This document shows positions 1 to 9,079 of a stretch of DNA of 64,000 nt, in pieces. The translations under genes and the position numbers were made by a program. The DNA is from Gluconacetobacter johannae. Lineage in GTDB: Bacteria; Pseudomonadota; Alphaproteobacteria; Acetobacterales; Acetobacteraceae. How positions within the stretch are numbered: the first letter of the stretch is position 1; every line of letters starts with the position of its first letter. Where the stretch lies: positions 1-64,000 of the forward strand of contig NZ_BAQK01000025.1 in assembly GCF_025994435.1 (NCBI RefSeq). The letters are read 5' to 3'. A model generated the notes under the pieces. The model searched no databases. It saw nothing but the letters and a program-made list of their open reading frames with translations, and was not told the DNA's origin.

Positions 1-902
1 ATCCAATCCGTCACCCGACGCAGCAGGGCGGTGCGGCGCAGCAGCACCAGCATCCAGGGATCGTCGGCCGACCGCACGTCGATCGTCGAGGTGGCGAAGC
101 GCGACGACCACGCGACCAGTGGACGGAAGACCAGCTGGTCGTAGCCCAGGATGACCACCAGCATCGTGATGATGGCGTACAGCACCGCCCACAGGTCGCG
201 CTGGGCGATGGCGGTGCCGACATACGACCCGATGCCGGGCAGCAGGACATCGGTGTTCCCCACCGTGATCGTCTCGGAATACACCACCATGAACCATCCG
301 CCGGACATCGAGATCATGGCGTTCCACACCAGCCCCGGCACCGCGAACGGGACCTCCAGCCGCCAGAATTTCTGCCAGGACGTCAGGCGGAACCCGCGCG
401 CGACCTCCTCCAGGTCGGGCGGGATGCTGCGTAGGGACTGATACATGCTGAAGGCCATGTTCCAGGCCTGGCTGGTGAAGATCGTGAAGATCGCCGCCAG
501 TTCGGCCCCCATGACCTGGCCGGGGAACAGCCCCATGAAGAACACGATCGTGAAGGTCAGGAACCCCAGGATCGGGACGGATTGCAGCACGTCCAGCACC
601 GGGATCAGGATCAGGCCGGCCCGGCGGCTCTTGGCGGCCCACACGGCGTAGGTGAAGGTGAACAGCAGGGACGCCAGCAAAGCCGCGAACATCCGCAGCG
701 TGGTCCGCACGGCATATCCGGGCAGCCAGGACGGGTCCAGATGGATGGTCGCCGCATTGGGCGCGGACAGCGGCGCCAGCATGTGGCGGCCGGCCGAGGC
801 CAGCAGGACGGCCAGCCCCATGAGGCACAGCAGGGCCGCGAGGTCGAACAGGTTGGGACGGCCCTGGCGGGACGTCTGGGCGGGGAGCGTGCTCGCCGTC
901 AT
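1..902 (-). CDS. ABC transporter permease, two-domain NitT/TauT-like type (partial, C-terminal part beyond the window)
   Basis: Translating the minus strand from the ATG at 902-900 gives about 300 uninterrupted residues running off the left edge. The product is an inner-membrane permease: hydrophobic segments fall near residues 20-40, 66-90, 98-120, 130-150 and 240-262. A typical EAA loop (EVARGFRLTSWQKFWRLEVP) lies around residues 165-185; this loop docks the ATPase in binding-protein-dependent importers. Its long N-terminal half resembles the large tandem permeases annotated NitT/TauT-like, but substrate cannot be read from sequence. It starts 40 bases after dut and is probably cotranscribed with ubiE-coaBC-dut. 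The partner ATPase would be to the left of the window. Confidence 0.8.
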   Translation of the reverse strand, partial: MTASTLPAQTSRQGRPNLFDLAALLCLMGLAVLLASAGRHMLAPLSAPNAATIHLDPSWLPGYAVRTTLRMFAALLASLLFTFTYAVWAAKSRRAGLILIPVLDVLQSVPILGFLTFTIVFFMGLFPGQVMGAELAAIFTIFTSQAWNMAFSMYQSLRSIPPDLEEVARGFRLTSWQKFWRLEVPFAVPGLVWNAMISMSGGWFMVVYSETITVGNTDVLLPGIGSYVGTAIAQRDLWAVLYAIITMLVVILGYDQLVFRPLVAWSSRFATSTIDVRSADDPWMLVLLRRTALLRRVTDW

Positions 903-941
903 GAACCTAACCTTCCTGTCCTGCTGACGGTGCGCCGGGCC

Positions 942-1412
942 TCAGGCTGCGGGGGCCGCCGTTCCCGTGCTGCCGAATCCGCCGCCCGCGCGCGCCGTTT
1001 CATCCAATGTCCCGACCTCGTGCCAGCCGGCGCGGACGACGGGCGCCAGCACGCCCTGGGCGACGCGCATGCCGCGCTCGATCGTTACCGCCTCGGTGCC
1101 GGTATTCAGCAGGATGATGCCGATTTCCCCGCGATAATCCTCGTCGATCGTGCCGGGCGAGTTGGGCAGGGTGATCCCGTGCTTCAGCGCCAGTCCCGAC
1201 CGCGGGCGGACCTGTAGTTCATATCCCGCCGGCAGGGCGATGCACAGGCCGGTCGGAATCAGGACCCGGGCGCCCGGCGCGACGAGGACGGGTGCCTCGA
1301 CCGCCGCCAGGAAATCCATGCCCGCGGCGCCCGCCGTCGCGTAGGTCGGCAGGGGCAGGCCCTCGGCATGGGGCAGGCGTCGGACGGCGACGGGGATGGT
1401 GGGGGCGGTCAT
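942..1412 (-). CDS. dut: dUTP diphosphatase
   Basis: Hydrolyses dUTP to dUMP and pyrophosphate, keeping uracil out of DNA and supplying dUMP for thymidylate. The 156-residue product has the usual length of the trimeric dUTPase family and all five motifs: AGAAGMDF (27-34), PRSGLA (70-75), GTIDEDYRGEI (87-97, with D90 as the likely catalytic Asp), RGMRVAQGV (113-121) and the glycine-rich AGGGFGSTG (142-150). The start ATG (1412-1410) overlaps the coaBC stop as ATGA, so the two are translationally coupled. A longer reading frame runs upstream, but it lies inside coaBC out of frame and is not family sequence. Confidence 0.95.
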   Translation of the reverse strand: MTAPTIPVAVRRLPHAEGLPLPTYATAGAAGMDFLAAVEAPVLVAPGARVLIPTGLCIALPAGYELQVRPRSGLALKHGITLPNSPGTIDEDYRGEIGIILLNTGTEAVTIERGMRVAQGVLAPVVRAGWHEVGTLDETARAGGGFGSTGTAAPAA

Positions 1413-2656
1413 GCGGGACTCCGGTCGGGGGAAAAATATTCGGCGATCCGCTGCGCCAGACGCTGCGCCACGGCCTCTTTCGTCAGCCTGGGCCAGCGTT
1501 CGGACCCGTCGGGGGAGATCAGGACGATCTCGTTTTCCGCGCCGCCCATGATGCCGGTTTCGGGCCGCACATCGTTCGCGACGATCCAGTCGCATCCCTT
1601 CGCCACGCGCTTCGCCGCCGCGTACCGCTCCACATCGTGCGTTTCGGCCGCGAAGCCGATGACCAGGGCCGGGCGCGCCGGCCCGGCGGCGGCGAGCTGC
1701 GCCAGGATGTCGGGGTTGGGCGCCAGGGTCAGGATCGGCGCGGCGGCTCCCGGGGCCTTCTTCATCTTGCGGTCGGTGGGGCTGGCGACGTGCCAGTCGG
1801 CGACGGCGGCGGTGCAGATGGCGATGTCGCAGGGCAGGGCGGCCTGGCACGCCGCCAGCATCTGGGCGGCGGTTTCGACCCGCCGCACCTCGATGCCCGG
1901 CGGCGGCGGCAGATCCACCGGGCCGCTGACCAGGGTGACGCGCGCGCCCCGCGCGGCCAGCGCGGCGGCGATGGCATAGCCCTGGCGGCCCGACGAGCGG
2001 TTGGCCAGGTAACGCACCGGGTCGATCGGCTCATGCGTCGGCCCGGCGGTGACAAGGGCATGTCGCCCGGCAAGCGACGGCAGGGCTTCGGCGCCGTGGT
2101 CCAGATGGCGGAAGATGGCATCGGCCAGCGTGGGCGGTTCGGCCAGCCGTCCGGGTCCGGTCTCGTTGCAGGCCATCAGGCCGACCTCCGGCCCCACGAC
2201 CGCGACCCCGCGCGCGCGCAGGGTCGCCATGTTGGCCTGCGTGGCCGGGTGGTCCCACATCCGCACGTTCATCGCCGGCGCGACCATGACCGGCTTGTCG
2301 GTCGCCAGCAGCAGCGTGGTGGCCAGGTCGTCGGCCATGCCGGCCGCCATCCGCGCCAGGATATCGGCCGTCGCCGGGCACACCACCAGCAGGTCGCAGG
2401 CGCGCGACAGGACGATATGCCCCATCTCGCTCTCGTCGGTCAGGGAAAACAGGTCCGAAAAGACGCGCTCGCCCGTCAGGGCCTGGAGGCTGAGCGGGGT
2501 GACGAAGTGCGCGCCGGCCGCCGTCAGCACCACGCGCACGCGCACGCCCCGCGCGGTCAGCAGGCGGATCAGTTCCAGGCTCTTGTAGGCCGCGATGCCC
2601 CCGCAGACGATCAGCAGCACTGATCGCCCGTCGGGTGCGGGGGCGTGCGGCGTCAT
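1409..2656 (-). CDS. coaBC: Bifunctional phosphopantothenoylcysteine decarboxylase / phosphopantothenate-cysteine ligase
   Basis: Catalyses two successive steps of coenzyme A synthesis: ligation of cysteine to phosphopantothenate (CoaB) and FMN-dependent decarboxylation (CoaC). The 415-residue product has the N-terminal flavoprotein CoaC domain with the active-site His (H80 in MGHIVLS), the PAMN motif (127-130) and the lid Cys (C163 in MACNETGPG). The C-terminal CoaB domain shows TAGPT(H)EPID near 203, NRSSG (219-223) and the lysine-rich DRKMKK near 295-300. It begins two bases after the ubiE stop, which fixes MTPHAP as the start; upstream frame extension would run into ubiE. Bacterial Dfp proteins are close to this length. 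Confidence 0.95.
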   Translation of the reverse strand: MTPHAPAPDGRSVLLIVCGGIAAYKSLELIRLLTARGVRVRVVLTAAGAHFVTPLSLQALTGERVFSDLFSLTDESEMGHIVLSRACDLLVVCPATADILARMAAGMADDLATTLLLATDKPVMVAPAMNVRMWDHPATQANMATLRARGVAVVGPEVGLMACNETGPGRLAEPPTLADAIFRHLDHGAEALPSLAGRHALVTAGPTHEPIDPVRYLANRSSGRQGYAIAAALAARGARVTLVSGPVDLPPPPGIEVRRVETAAQMLAACQAALPCDIAICTAAVADWHVASPTDRKMKKAPGAAAPILTLAPNPDILAQLAAAGPARPALVIGFAAETHDVERYAAAKRVAKGCDWIVANDVRPETGIMGGAENEIVLISPDGSERWPRLTKEAVAQRLAQRIAEYFSPDRSPA

Positions 2657-2658
2657 GC

Positions 2659-3453
2659 TCAGATCCGCCAGCCCGAATGGATGGCCGCGATCCCGCCCGA
2701 CAGGTTGCGGTACGAGACATGTTCCAGCCCCGCATCGCGCATCATGCCGGCCAGAGTCTCCTGGTCGGGGAACATGCGGATGCTTTCGGCCAGGTACTGG
2801 TAGCTCTCGCGGTCGCCGGCGATCGCGGCCCCCATCCGGGGCAGCACCTGGAAGGACCATGCATCATAGACCGGCGACAGCGCCGCCACCTGCACGCGGG
2901 AGAATTCGAGGCAGAGAAACCGGCCACCCGGACGCAGGACGCGCCGCGCCTCGCGCAGGACGGCGTTCTTGTCGGTGCAGTTGCGAAGGCCGAACGCGAT
3001 GGACACCCGGTCGACCGAGCGGTCGGGCAGGGGAATGGCCTCGGCGTCCATCACGGCGAAGCGCAGGCTGGAAATCAGGCCGCGTTCCAGCGACCGCTCA
3101 CGGCCGACGGCCAGCATGTTGGCGTTGATGTCCGACAGGATGGCCTGGCCGCCGCCGGCCCGCAGCCAGCCGAAGGAGATGTCGCCCGTCCCGCCGGCCA
3201 GATCCAGCAGGGTCAGGTCCGGATGGGCGCCCAGTTCGGTGATGAAGATCTTCTTCCACGCCCGGTGGATGCCCAGCGACATGACGTCGTTCATGATGTC
3301 GTACCGCTTGGCCACGCTGTCGAAGACGGCGCGGACCATCGGCTTCTTTTCGGCGATCGGAACGTCGCGGAAGCCGAAATCGGTGGTGTCCGCGTGGGCG
3401 GGATGGGGCATTGCGGAGTCCGCAAACGGGGGCTGGAAGGTATTGTCGGTCAT
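2659..3453 (-). CDS. ubiE: Ubiquinone/menaquinone biosynthesis C-methyltransferase
   Basis: SAM-dependent C-methyltransferase acting on the demethoxy-ubiquinone (and, where present, demethylmenaquinone) ring. The 264-residue protein has the class I methyltransferase SAM loop DLAGGTGD at 84-91, and the UbiE signatures FDSVAKRYDIMND (44-56) and a RNCTDK stretch in the middle. An N-terminal extension of about 25 residues precedes conserved sequence, so an internal start at MPHPAH (3411) is possible. It is first in the minus-strand run ubiE-coaBC-dut-ABC permease and is divergent from mutM with only 29 bases between start codons, so the two promoters must overlap or lie inside the genes. Ubiquinone supply suits an oxidative periplasmic lifestyle. 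Confidence 0.93.
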   Translation of the reverse strand: MTDNTFQPPFADSAMPHPAHADTTDFGFRDVPIAEKKPMVRAVFDSVAKRYDIMNDVMSLGIHRAWKKIFITELGAHPDLTLLDLAGGTGDISFGWLRAGGGQAILSDINANMLAVGRERSLERGLISSLRFAVMDAEAIPLPDRSVDRVSIAFGLRNCTDKNAVLREARRVLRPGGRFLCLEFSRVQVAALSPVYDAWSFQVLPRMGAAIAGDRESYQYLAESIRMFPDQETLAGMMRDAGLEHVSYRNLSGGIAAIHSGWRI

Positions 3454-3482
3454 GGACCAGGGATATAACCTCAGATCCGGTC

Positions 3483-4346
3483 ATGCCGGAACTCCCTGAA
3501 GTCGAAACAGTGATGCGCGGGATGCGATTGCATCTCGAAGGCCAGGTGATCGCGCGGGCGACGGTCCGGCGGGACGGGCTGCGCTTCCCGTTCCCCGAGC
3601 GGCTGGCCGCGCGTCTGACCGGGGCCAGGATCGTCGATTTCCGGCGGCGGGCCAAATATATCCTGATGCGGCTGGATCGCGGGGAAACCCTGCTGCTGCA
3701 TCTGGGCATGTCCGGGCGGGTGCTGCTGTCGGGGCCGGGGGATGCGCCGCCGCCCGACCCCGCGCGGCACGAACATCTGGCCTTCGAGACGGAAAGCGGG
3801 GCGCGATTCGGCCTGATCGACCCCCGGCGCTTCGGCGCGGTCGATCTGATGCCCACCGCGGACGAGGACCGGCACCGCCTGCTGGCCCGCCTCGGCCCCG
3901 AGCCGCTGGGAAACCAGTTTTCGCAACGCTGGCTGCACAAGGCCCTGGCCGGGCGCCGGACGTCGATCAAGGCGGCGCTGCTGGACCAGGCCGTCGTGGC
4001 GGGCCTGGGCAATATCTATGTGTCGGAATCCCTGTTCCGCGCGTCGATCCACCCCGCGCGCCTGGCCTGCGCCCTGGACGAACGCGAGGAGGCCGCCCTG
4101 GTCCGGGCCGTCCGCGCCGTGCTGCGCGAGGCGATCGCGGCGGGGGGATCAAGCCTGCGCGACTATGTCCGGCCGGATGGGGAACTGGGTTATTTCCAGC
4201 ATGCCTGGCGCGTCTACGGCCGCGCGGGACAGGGCTGCCCGGAGTGTCCGGGTGGGGCGGCCTGCGCGGGCGTGGTGCGGATCGTCCAGGTGGGGCGCGC
4301 GACGTTCTTCTGCCCCCGGACCCAGATCCCGGATGACGAAGAATGA
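3483..4346 (+). CDS. mutM: Formamidopyrimidine-DNA glycosylase (Fpg/MutM)
   Basis: Base-excision repair enzyme removing 8-oxoguanine and formamidopyrimidines and nicking the abasic site. The start at 3483 places the catalytic Pro directly after Met (MPELPEVETV) with E3 and E6; K58 matches the conserved active-site lysine. The helix-two-turn-helix (VVAGLGNIYVSE) is present. Odd point: the C-terminal zinc finger is normally C-x2-C...C-x2-C. Here it reads C252-P-E-C255, then an extra C261, and the last pair is C277-P-R-T280, so the fourth cysteine is replaced by Thr (ACC codon). Total 287 residues, slightly longer than usual because of the inserted loop. Confidence 0.95.
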   Translation: MPELPEVETVMRGMRLHLEGQVIARATVRRDGLRFPFPERLAARLTGARIVDFRRRAKYILMRLDRGETLLLHLGMSGRVLLSGPGDAPPPDPARHEHLAFETESGARFGLIDPRRFGAVDLMPTADEDRHRLLARLGPEPLGNQFSQRWLHKALAGRRTSIKAALLDQAVVAGLGNIYVSESLFRASIHPARLACALDEREEAALVRAVRAVLREAIAAGGSSLRDYVRPDGELGYFQHAWRVYGRAGQGCPECPGGAACAGVVRIVQVGRATFFCPRTQIPDDEE

Positions 4347-4469
4347 CTGTTCCGCGAAGACGTGTCTTGACGAGGGATGAAGCCTTGGACTAGATCGCCA
4401 GCCTGATCTGGATGTCCGCACATGTCAGGCGGCGGACTTCGTAACCTGATTTATGCTGAACTGAGAACG

Positions 4470-4739
4470 ATGGCCAATACCGCATCCGCGCGCAAGCGCA
4501 TCCGTCAGAACGAGCGCCGCAACGCGCGCAACACGGCACGCGTCTCGCGCATGCGTACCTTCATCAAGAAGGTCGAGACCGCGATCGCGACCGGCAACAA
4601 GGCGCAGGCGGCCGAGGCCCTGCGTGAGGCCCAGCCGGAAATGCAGCGGGCGTCGGGCAAGGGCGTCATTCACGCCAACACCGTTGCGCGCAAGATCTCC
4701 CGCCTGTCGGCCCGGATCAAGGCGATCGCCGCAGCGTGA
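4470..4739 (+). CDS. rpsT: 30S ribosomal protein S20
   Basis: Small-subunit ribosomal protein that binds the 5' domain and helix 44 of 16S rRNA during assembly. The 89-residue, Lys/Arg/Ala-rich helical protein begins MANTASARKRIRQNERR, the typical S20 N-terminus, and contains KKVETAIATG and the C-terminal SRLSARIKAI helix. An upstream in-frame start at 4422 would add 16 residues not seen in S20, so 4470 is preferred. S20 next to dnaA is a common alphaproteobacterial arrangement. A strong hairpin follows immediately after the stop. Confidence 0.97.
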   Translation: MANTASARKRIRQNERRNARNTARVSRMRTFIKKVETAIATGNKAQAAEALREAQPEMQRASGKGVIHANTVARKISRLSARIKAIAAA

Positions 4740-4749
4740 TCGGCTGACG

Positions 4750-4786
4750 ACCCGGTATTATTTTCCTCGGGGAAAGTAACGGGTTT
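4750..4786 (+). terminator. Hairpin terminator after rpsT
   Basis: A two-part stem begins 11 bases after the rpsT stop. The outer arms ACCCG (4750-4754) and CGGGT (4780-4784) flank inner arms TTATTTTCC (4758-4766) and GGAAAGTAA (4771-4779), closed by a TCGG loop, with a three-base bulge on the left side. Only a few T residues follow, so termination efficiency is uncertain. It separates rpsT from dnaA. Confidence 0.6.
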
Positions 4787-5156
4787 GTGGACGGTGAAAA
4801 TTTAGTAAAAGTCGGGCCAGGCGTTTCGGCGCAGGGTCCGGCTTTTGCGTTATTGTGCAAGTTCCTGCTGGTCTGGCCGGTTGGTTTTGGGGTTTTGGCG
4901 TGGCTGGTTCGCCAGTTTTTCGTTGCCTCTGCCCGGCCTGTGACCTATTATTCGCGTCTTCCTGTCGTAATGATTGGTGAAGCGATGTGACCGCACCCGC
5001 CAGGGTGTCGGGCAGGTGGAAAACTGTGCCTGTCGAACGGGAATGCCTGCCGAAGGTGGGTGCGACGCGATGGGTGATGTCTTGGTGTCTGGAAACAACC
5101 GTGCGGAATTATCCGTGCAACCGGGCAGTCATGTCCTCGAACGGCCGGGAGTTGGG
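4787..5156. other. dnaA upstream region, no supported gene
   Basis: About 370 bases between the rpsT terminator and the chosen dnaA start. It is less GC-rich than its surroundings (for example the stretch around 4850-4970) and should hold the dnaA promoter. I see no consensus DnaA box (TTATCCACA or one-mismatch forms) in it, so it gives no support for an origin directly upstream of dnaA. A short open frame starting GTG at 4787 has one hydrophobic run but no ribosome-binding site or family resemblance; I do not call it. Confidence 0.5.
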
Positions 5157-6602
5157 ATGACGGGCGAATTGGGTGGATATGATGCCGTCGCGGAGGCTCG
5201 GTCGGCCCGGAATATCCTCGATATCCACTGGACCCGGATCTGCGCCCGGCTGCAGGCCGAGGTGGGCGAGGTCGAGTACCGGACCTGGCTGAAGCAGATC
5301 ACGATCGGCCCCGTCGATGGGGACGAAATCACCCTGAACCTGCCCACCCGTTTCCTGCGCGACTGGGTACGCAGCCAGTATGGCGATCGCCTCAGCACGC
5401 TGTGGAACGCCGAAATCCCCGAGATCCGCCGGGTGGAATTGCAGGTCGCCCGCGCCGAGGGCGCGGCCGCCACGCCATCGGCCCCGATCGCCAGTGCCGC
5501 GCCGGGCGGCGACGATCGGGGCGTTGCAGCGGCGGCGCCGGCGGTGGCCGAGGACCGGGTTCCTGAAAATCGCAACGATCTGGCGGCGCCGCTGGACCCG
5601 CGCTTCACCTTCGATACCTTCGTCGTCGGCAAGCCGAACGAATTTGCCTATGCTTGCGCGCGCCGGGTGGCGGAACGGCCGTCCAGCCCGGGGTTCAATC
5701 CGCTGTTCCTGTATGGCGGCGTCGGGCTGGGCAAGACGCATCTGATGCATGCCATCGGGTCGGAACTGGTGCGGGGCGGGGCGGTGTCGGTCGCCTACAT
5801 GTCGGCCGAAAAGTTCATGTACCGCTTCATCGCCGCCATCCGGTCGCAATCGACGATGGAATTCAAGGAGCAGCTTCGGTCGGTCGACGTGCTGATGATC
5901 GACGACCTGCAGTTCCTGATCGGCAAGGACAATACGCAGGAAGAATTCTTCCATACCTTCAATGCCCTGGTGGATGCGGGCCGGCAGATCGTGGTGTCGG
6001 CCGACAAGTCGCCGTCCGACCTGTCGGGGCTGGAGGATCGGCTGCGGACCCGGCTGGGCTGCGGCATGGTCGCCGACATCCATGCCACGACGTTCGAGTT
6101 GCGGATTTCCATCCTGGAATCCAAGGCCGCCGCGTCCGGCGTCGCCGTTCCGGGCAAGGTGCTGGAATTCCTGGCGCACAAGATCACGTCCAACGTCCGC
6201 GAACTGGAAGGCGCGTTGAACCGGCTGATCGCGCATGCCAACCTGTTCGGCCGGCCGGTGACGCTGGAAGCGACACAGGATGTGCTGCACGACATCCTGA
6301 AGGCCCACGACCGCCGGGTGACGATCGAGGAAATCCAGCGCAAGGTATCCGAGCACTGGAATATCCGCCTGACCGACATGTCGTCGGCCCGCCGGGCCCG
6401 CGCCGTCGCCCGTCCGCGGCAGGTGGCAATGTACCTGGCCAAGCAGTTGACCAGCCGTTCGCTGCCGGAAATCGGCCGGAAATTCGGCAATCGCGACCAT
6501 ACCACCGTCATGCACGCCGTCGCCCGCGTCACCGAGCTGATGGAACGCGACACCGCGTTCGCCGAGGATGTCGAGCTTCTGCGGCGCATGCTCGAAAGCT
6601 GA
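5157..6602 (+). CDS. dnaA: Chromosomal replication initiator DnaA
   Basis: AAA+ ATPase that binds DnaA boxes and opens the replication origin. Counting from the ATG at 5157, the 481-residue protein has an N-terminal DnaB/DiaA-interaction domain (WTRICARLQAEVGEVEYRTWL), a low-complexity linker rich in Ala/Pro, Walker A GGVGLGKT (187-194), Walker B MIDD (247-250) and the DNA-binding signature DHTTVMHAV (447-455). The frame stays open upstream, with another ATG at 5070 (MGDVLVSG); I chose 5157 because domain I homology begins soon after and GGGAG/TTGGG precedes it, but 5070 cannot be excluded. It is followed by dnaN, recF and gyrB in the classic order. Confidence 0.95.
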   Translation: MTGELGGYDAVAEARSARNILDIHWTRICARLQAEVGEVEYRTWLKQITIGPVDGDEITLNLPTRFLRDWVRSQYGDRLSTLWNAEIPEIRRVELQVARAEGAAATPSAPIASAAPGGDDRGVAAAAPAVAEDRVPENRNDLAAPLDPRFTFDTFVVGKPNEFAYACARRVAERPSSPGFNPLFLYGGVGLGKTHLMHAIGSELVRGGAVSVAYMSAEKFMYRFIAAIRSQSTMEFKEQLRSVDVLMIDDLQFLIGKDNTQEEFFHTFNALVDAGRQIVVSADKSPSDLSGLEDRLRTRLGCGMVADIHATTFELRISILESKAAASGVAVPGKVLEFLAHKITSNVRELEGALNRLIAHANLFGRPVTLEATQDVLHDILKAHDRRVTIEEIQRKVSEHWNIRLTDMSSARRARAVARPRQVAMYLAKQLTSRSLPEIGRKFGNRDHTTVMHAVARVTELMERDTAFAEDVELLRRMLES

Positions 6603-6713
6603 TCGCGCGGCCGGGCGCGCGGGGCCTTTCCGCGGTCGCCCGGCGCTGCTAGAGCTATTGCCCCGTCGGGCTGGCCAGGGCGGGTTTATGCCGGGCAAGG
6701 AGATTCTGTACCG

Positions 6714-7838
6714 ATGAAGCTGAAGGCTGACCGCGCGACACTGCTCAAGGCGCTCGCCCATATCCAGAGTGTCGCCGAGAAGCGGAACACCATTCCGATC
6801 CTGGCCAATGTCCTGATTAACGTCGCCGATGGCCGGCTGACGCTGACCGCGACGGACATGGAAATCGCGGTGGTGGAGGAAATCGGCGCCGAGACCAGCC
6901 GGAACGGCGCGGTGACGGCGCCCGCCGCCGTGCTGTACGAGATCGTCCGCAAGCTTCCGGACAGCGTCGCCATCGAACTGGACCACGCGGGCGGCGACGC
7001 GCCGCTGGCCCTGCGGGCCGGGCGCTACGCCACCAGCCTGAACGTGCTGGATGTCGATGATTTCCCGTCGATGATGGCCGGAACCCTGCCGCATCATTTC
7101 ACCATGCCCGCCGCCGTGCTGCGGGGGCTGATCGACCGGACGCGATTCGCCATCTCGACCGAGGAAACCCGGTATTACCTCAACGGGATCTATCTGCATG
7201 TCGCCGACGTCGAGGGTGGCAGCATGCTGCGCGCGGTCGCGACCGACGGCCACCGCCTGGCGCGGGTCGAAACCGAGGTTCCGCCCGGGGCCGAGGGCAT
7301 GCCCGGCGTCATCGTGCCGCGCAAGACGATCGCCGAGCTACGCAAGCTGCTGGACGAGGGGGCGGAGGATGTCACGGTCGCCCTGTCGGAAACGCGCATC
7401 CAGTTCACCGTCGGCACCGTCACGCTGACATCGAAGCTGATCGACGGCACCTTCCCGGAATATGATCGCGTGATCCCGCGCGGCAACGACAAGATCCTGC
7501 GGGTCGGCAAGCGCGATTTCTCGGACGCGGTGGCCCGCGTCGCCGCCATCAGCCAGGAGCGTTCGCGCCCGGTCAAGCTGTCGATCGGCCGCAACCTGCT
7601 GACCCTGTCGGCGGTCAGCCCGGACCAGGGGACGGCGAAGGAAGAACTGGACGACAATCACGTCAGCTACGAGTCCGATCCGCTGGAGATCGGGTTCCAG
7701 GCCCGCTACCTGAACGACATCACGGACCAGATCGAACGCGATGTCGAATTCGCGTTCTCGGACAGTTCGGCGCCGACCATCGTGCGCGACGTCGGCAGCC
7801 CGTCGGCGTTGTACGTGCTGATGCCGATGCGGGTCTGA
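6714..7838 (+). CDS. dnaN: DNA polymerase III subunit beta (sliding clamp)
   Basis: Ring-shaped processivity clamp of the replicative polymerase. The 374-residue product starts MKLKADRATLLKALAHIQSV, shows the three topologically similar clamp domains (boundaries near 125 and 250) with conserved FAISTEETRYYLNGI and ATDGHRLA segments, and ends in the canonical VLMPMRV that lines the client-peptide pocket. A purine-rich AAGGAG lies 8-10 bases upstream. It sits 111 bases after dnaA and 21 bases before recF, consistent with a dnaA-dnaN-recF-gyrB transcription unit with possible extra promoters. Confidence 0.97.
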   Translation: MKLKADRATLLKALAHIQSVAEKRNTIPILANVLINVADGRLTLTATDMEIAVVEEIGAETSRNGAVTAPAAVLYEIVRKLPDSVAIELDHAGGDAPLALRAGRYATSLNVLDVDDFPSMMAGTLPHHFTMPAAVLRGLIDRTRFAISTEETRYYLNGIYLHVADVEGGSMLRAVATDGHRLARVETEVPPGAEGMPGVIVPRKTIAELRKLLDEGAEDVTVALSETRIQFTVGTVTLTSKLIDGTFPEYDRVIPRGNDKILRVGKRDFSDAVARVAAISQERSRPVKLSIGRNLLTLSAVSPDQGTAKEELDDNHVSYESDPLEIGFQARYLNDITDQIERDVEFAFSDSSAPTIVRDVGSPSALYVLMPMRV

Positions 7839-7859
7839 CCGGGAGTCGTCAGGGCCGCC

Positions 7860-9035
7860 ATGGCGCGTCTCGAACGGCTGGCGCTGACTGATTTCAGGAA
7901 TTACCGGCATCTGGTCTGGCGGCCGTCTTCGCCCGTAACCGTGGTGACGGGGGAAAACGGCAGCGGCAAGACCAATTTGCTGGAAGCCCTGTCGTTGCTG
8001 GTGCCGGGGCGTGGCCTGCGGGGCGCGCGCAACGCCGAGATCGTGCGTCATGGCGCATCGGCCTGGGGCGTCGCCGCCCGGTTCGCGGGCGGTGCGGGGC
8101 CGCCCGTCGAGATCGCGACCGGCAGCGACCCGACCCGGCCCGAGCGCCGTGTCTTCCGGATGGATGGCGAGACGCTACGCAGCCGGGCCGGCCTGTCCGA
8201 TCATCTGTCCGCCGTCTGGCTGACCCCGCAGATGGATCGTCTGTTCCTGGACGGGTTGCCCGGCCGCCGTCGCTTCCTGGACCGGCTGGTGCTGGCGCTG
8301 GAACCGGGGCACGCGCGCGAATTGGCCGCCCACGACCAGGCGATGGCGCAGCGGAACAGGCTGCTGGCGACCGGCCGGGCCGATGCGGCCTGGCTGGCGG
8401 CGCTGGAGGATTCGATGGCGCGGCACGCGGTGGCGGCTTCGGCGGCGCGCCTGTCGCTGGTGGCGCATCTGAACGAGGCCGGCGGCAATGCGGTTCCCGA
8501 CGGGTTTCCCGCCGCCCGGCTGGACATCGTCTGCGCCATTGCCGAGCGCCTGCGCGACCGTCCCGCCCTGTCGGTCGAGGACTGGCTGCGCGCGCGCCTG
8601 GCCGCCGATCGGCCGGCCGATGCCGCGCGCGGCGGCAGCGGCGCCGGGGCGCACCGCACCGACCTGGCCCTGTCGGACCGGGCGACCGGCCGCGCGGCGG
8701 GGCAGGCCAGCACCGGCCAGCAGAAGGCGTTGCTGCTGGGCGTGATCCTGGCGCACGCGGCCCTGATGGCGCGCAGCCGGGGCGACGCGCCGATGATCCT
8801 GCTGGATGAACCGCTGGTCCATCTGGACCGGACGCGGCGCGACGCCCTGTTCAGGACCATCGGCGGGTTCGACACCACCGTGCTGATGACCGGCACCGAC
8901 GCCGAGCAGTTCCTGCCCCTGCGCGACCTTGCCGCGTTCGTGACGCCGCGCGACGATGAGCTGCGCCCCCTGTTCCCGTCCCCCGCCGGATTTCGGCCGG
9001 CGGATGCTGGTTCGCCGGGCGGGAAGGCTGTATGA
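7860..9035 (+). CDS. recF: DNA replication and repair protein RecF
   Basis: SMC-like ATPase that, with RecO and RecR, loads RecA at gapped DNA and stalled forks. The 391-residue protein has Walker A GENGSGKT (31-38), an ABC-type signature region near STGQQKALLLG and Walker B MILLDEPLVHLD in the C-terminal third. Its start MARLERLALTDFRNY is typical of RecF. The stop TGA (9033-9035) overlaps an ATG at 9032, so gyrB may be translationally coupled. Length is near the family norm (about 360-400). Confidence 0.95.
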   Translation: MARLERLALTDFRNYRHLVWRPSSPVTVVTGENGSGKTNLLEALSLLVPGRGLRGARNAEIVRHGASAWGVAARFAGGAGPPVEIATGSDPTRPERRVFRMDGETLRSRAGLSDHLSAVWLTPQMDRLFLDGLPGRRRFLDRLVLALEPGHARELAAHDQAMAQRNRLLATGRADAAWLAALEDSMARHAVAASAARLSLVAHLNEAGGNAVPDGFPAARLDIVCAIAERLRDRPALSVEDWLRARLAADRPADAARGGSGAGAHRTDLALSDRATGRAAGQASTGQQKALLLGVILAHAALMARSRGDAPMILLDEPLVHLDRTRRDALFRTIGGFDTTVLMTGTDAEQFLPLRDLAAFVTPRDDELRPLFPSPAGFRPADAGSPGGKAV

Positions 9036-9079
9036 TCCCGCCTTTCGACCAAGATTCTTGCCTGGAGCATCCGTCCGGT

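Noticed and set aside
4787..4990. Short plus-strand frame with a hydrophobic run before dnaA
   Set aside because: Begins GTG inside the end of the rpsT terminator, has no ribosome-binding site and no family resemblance.
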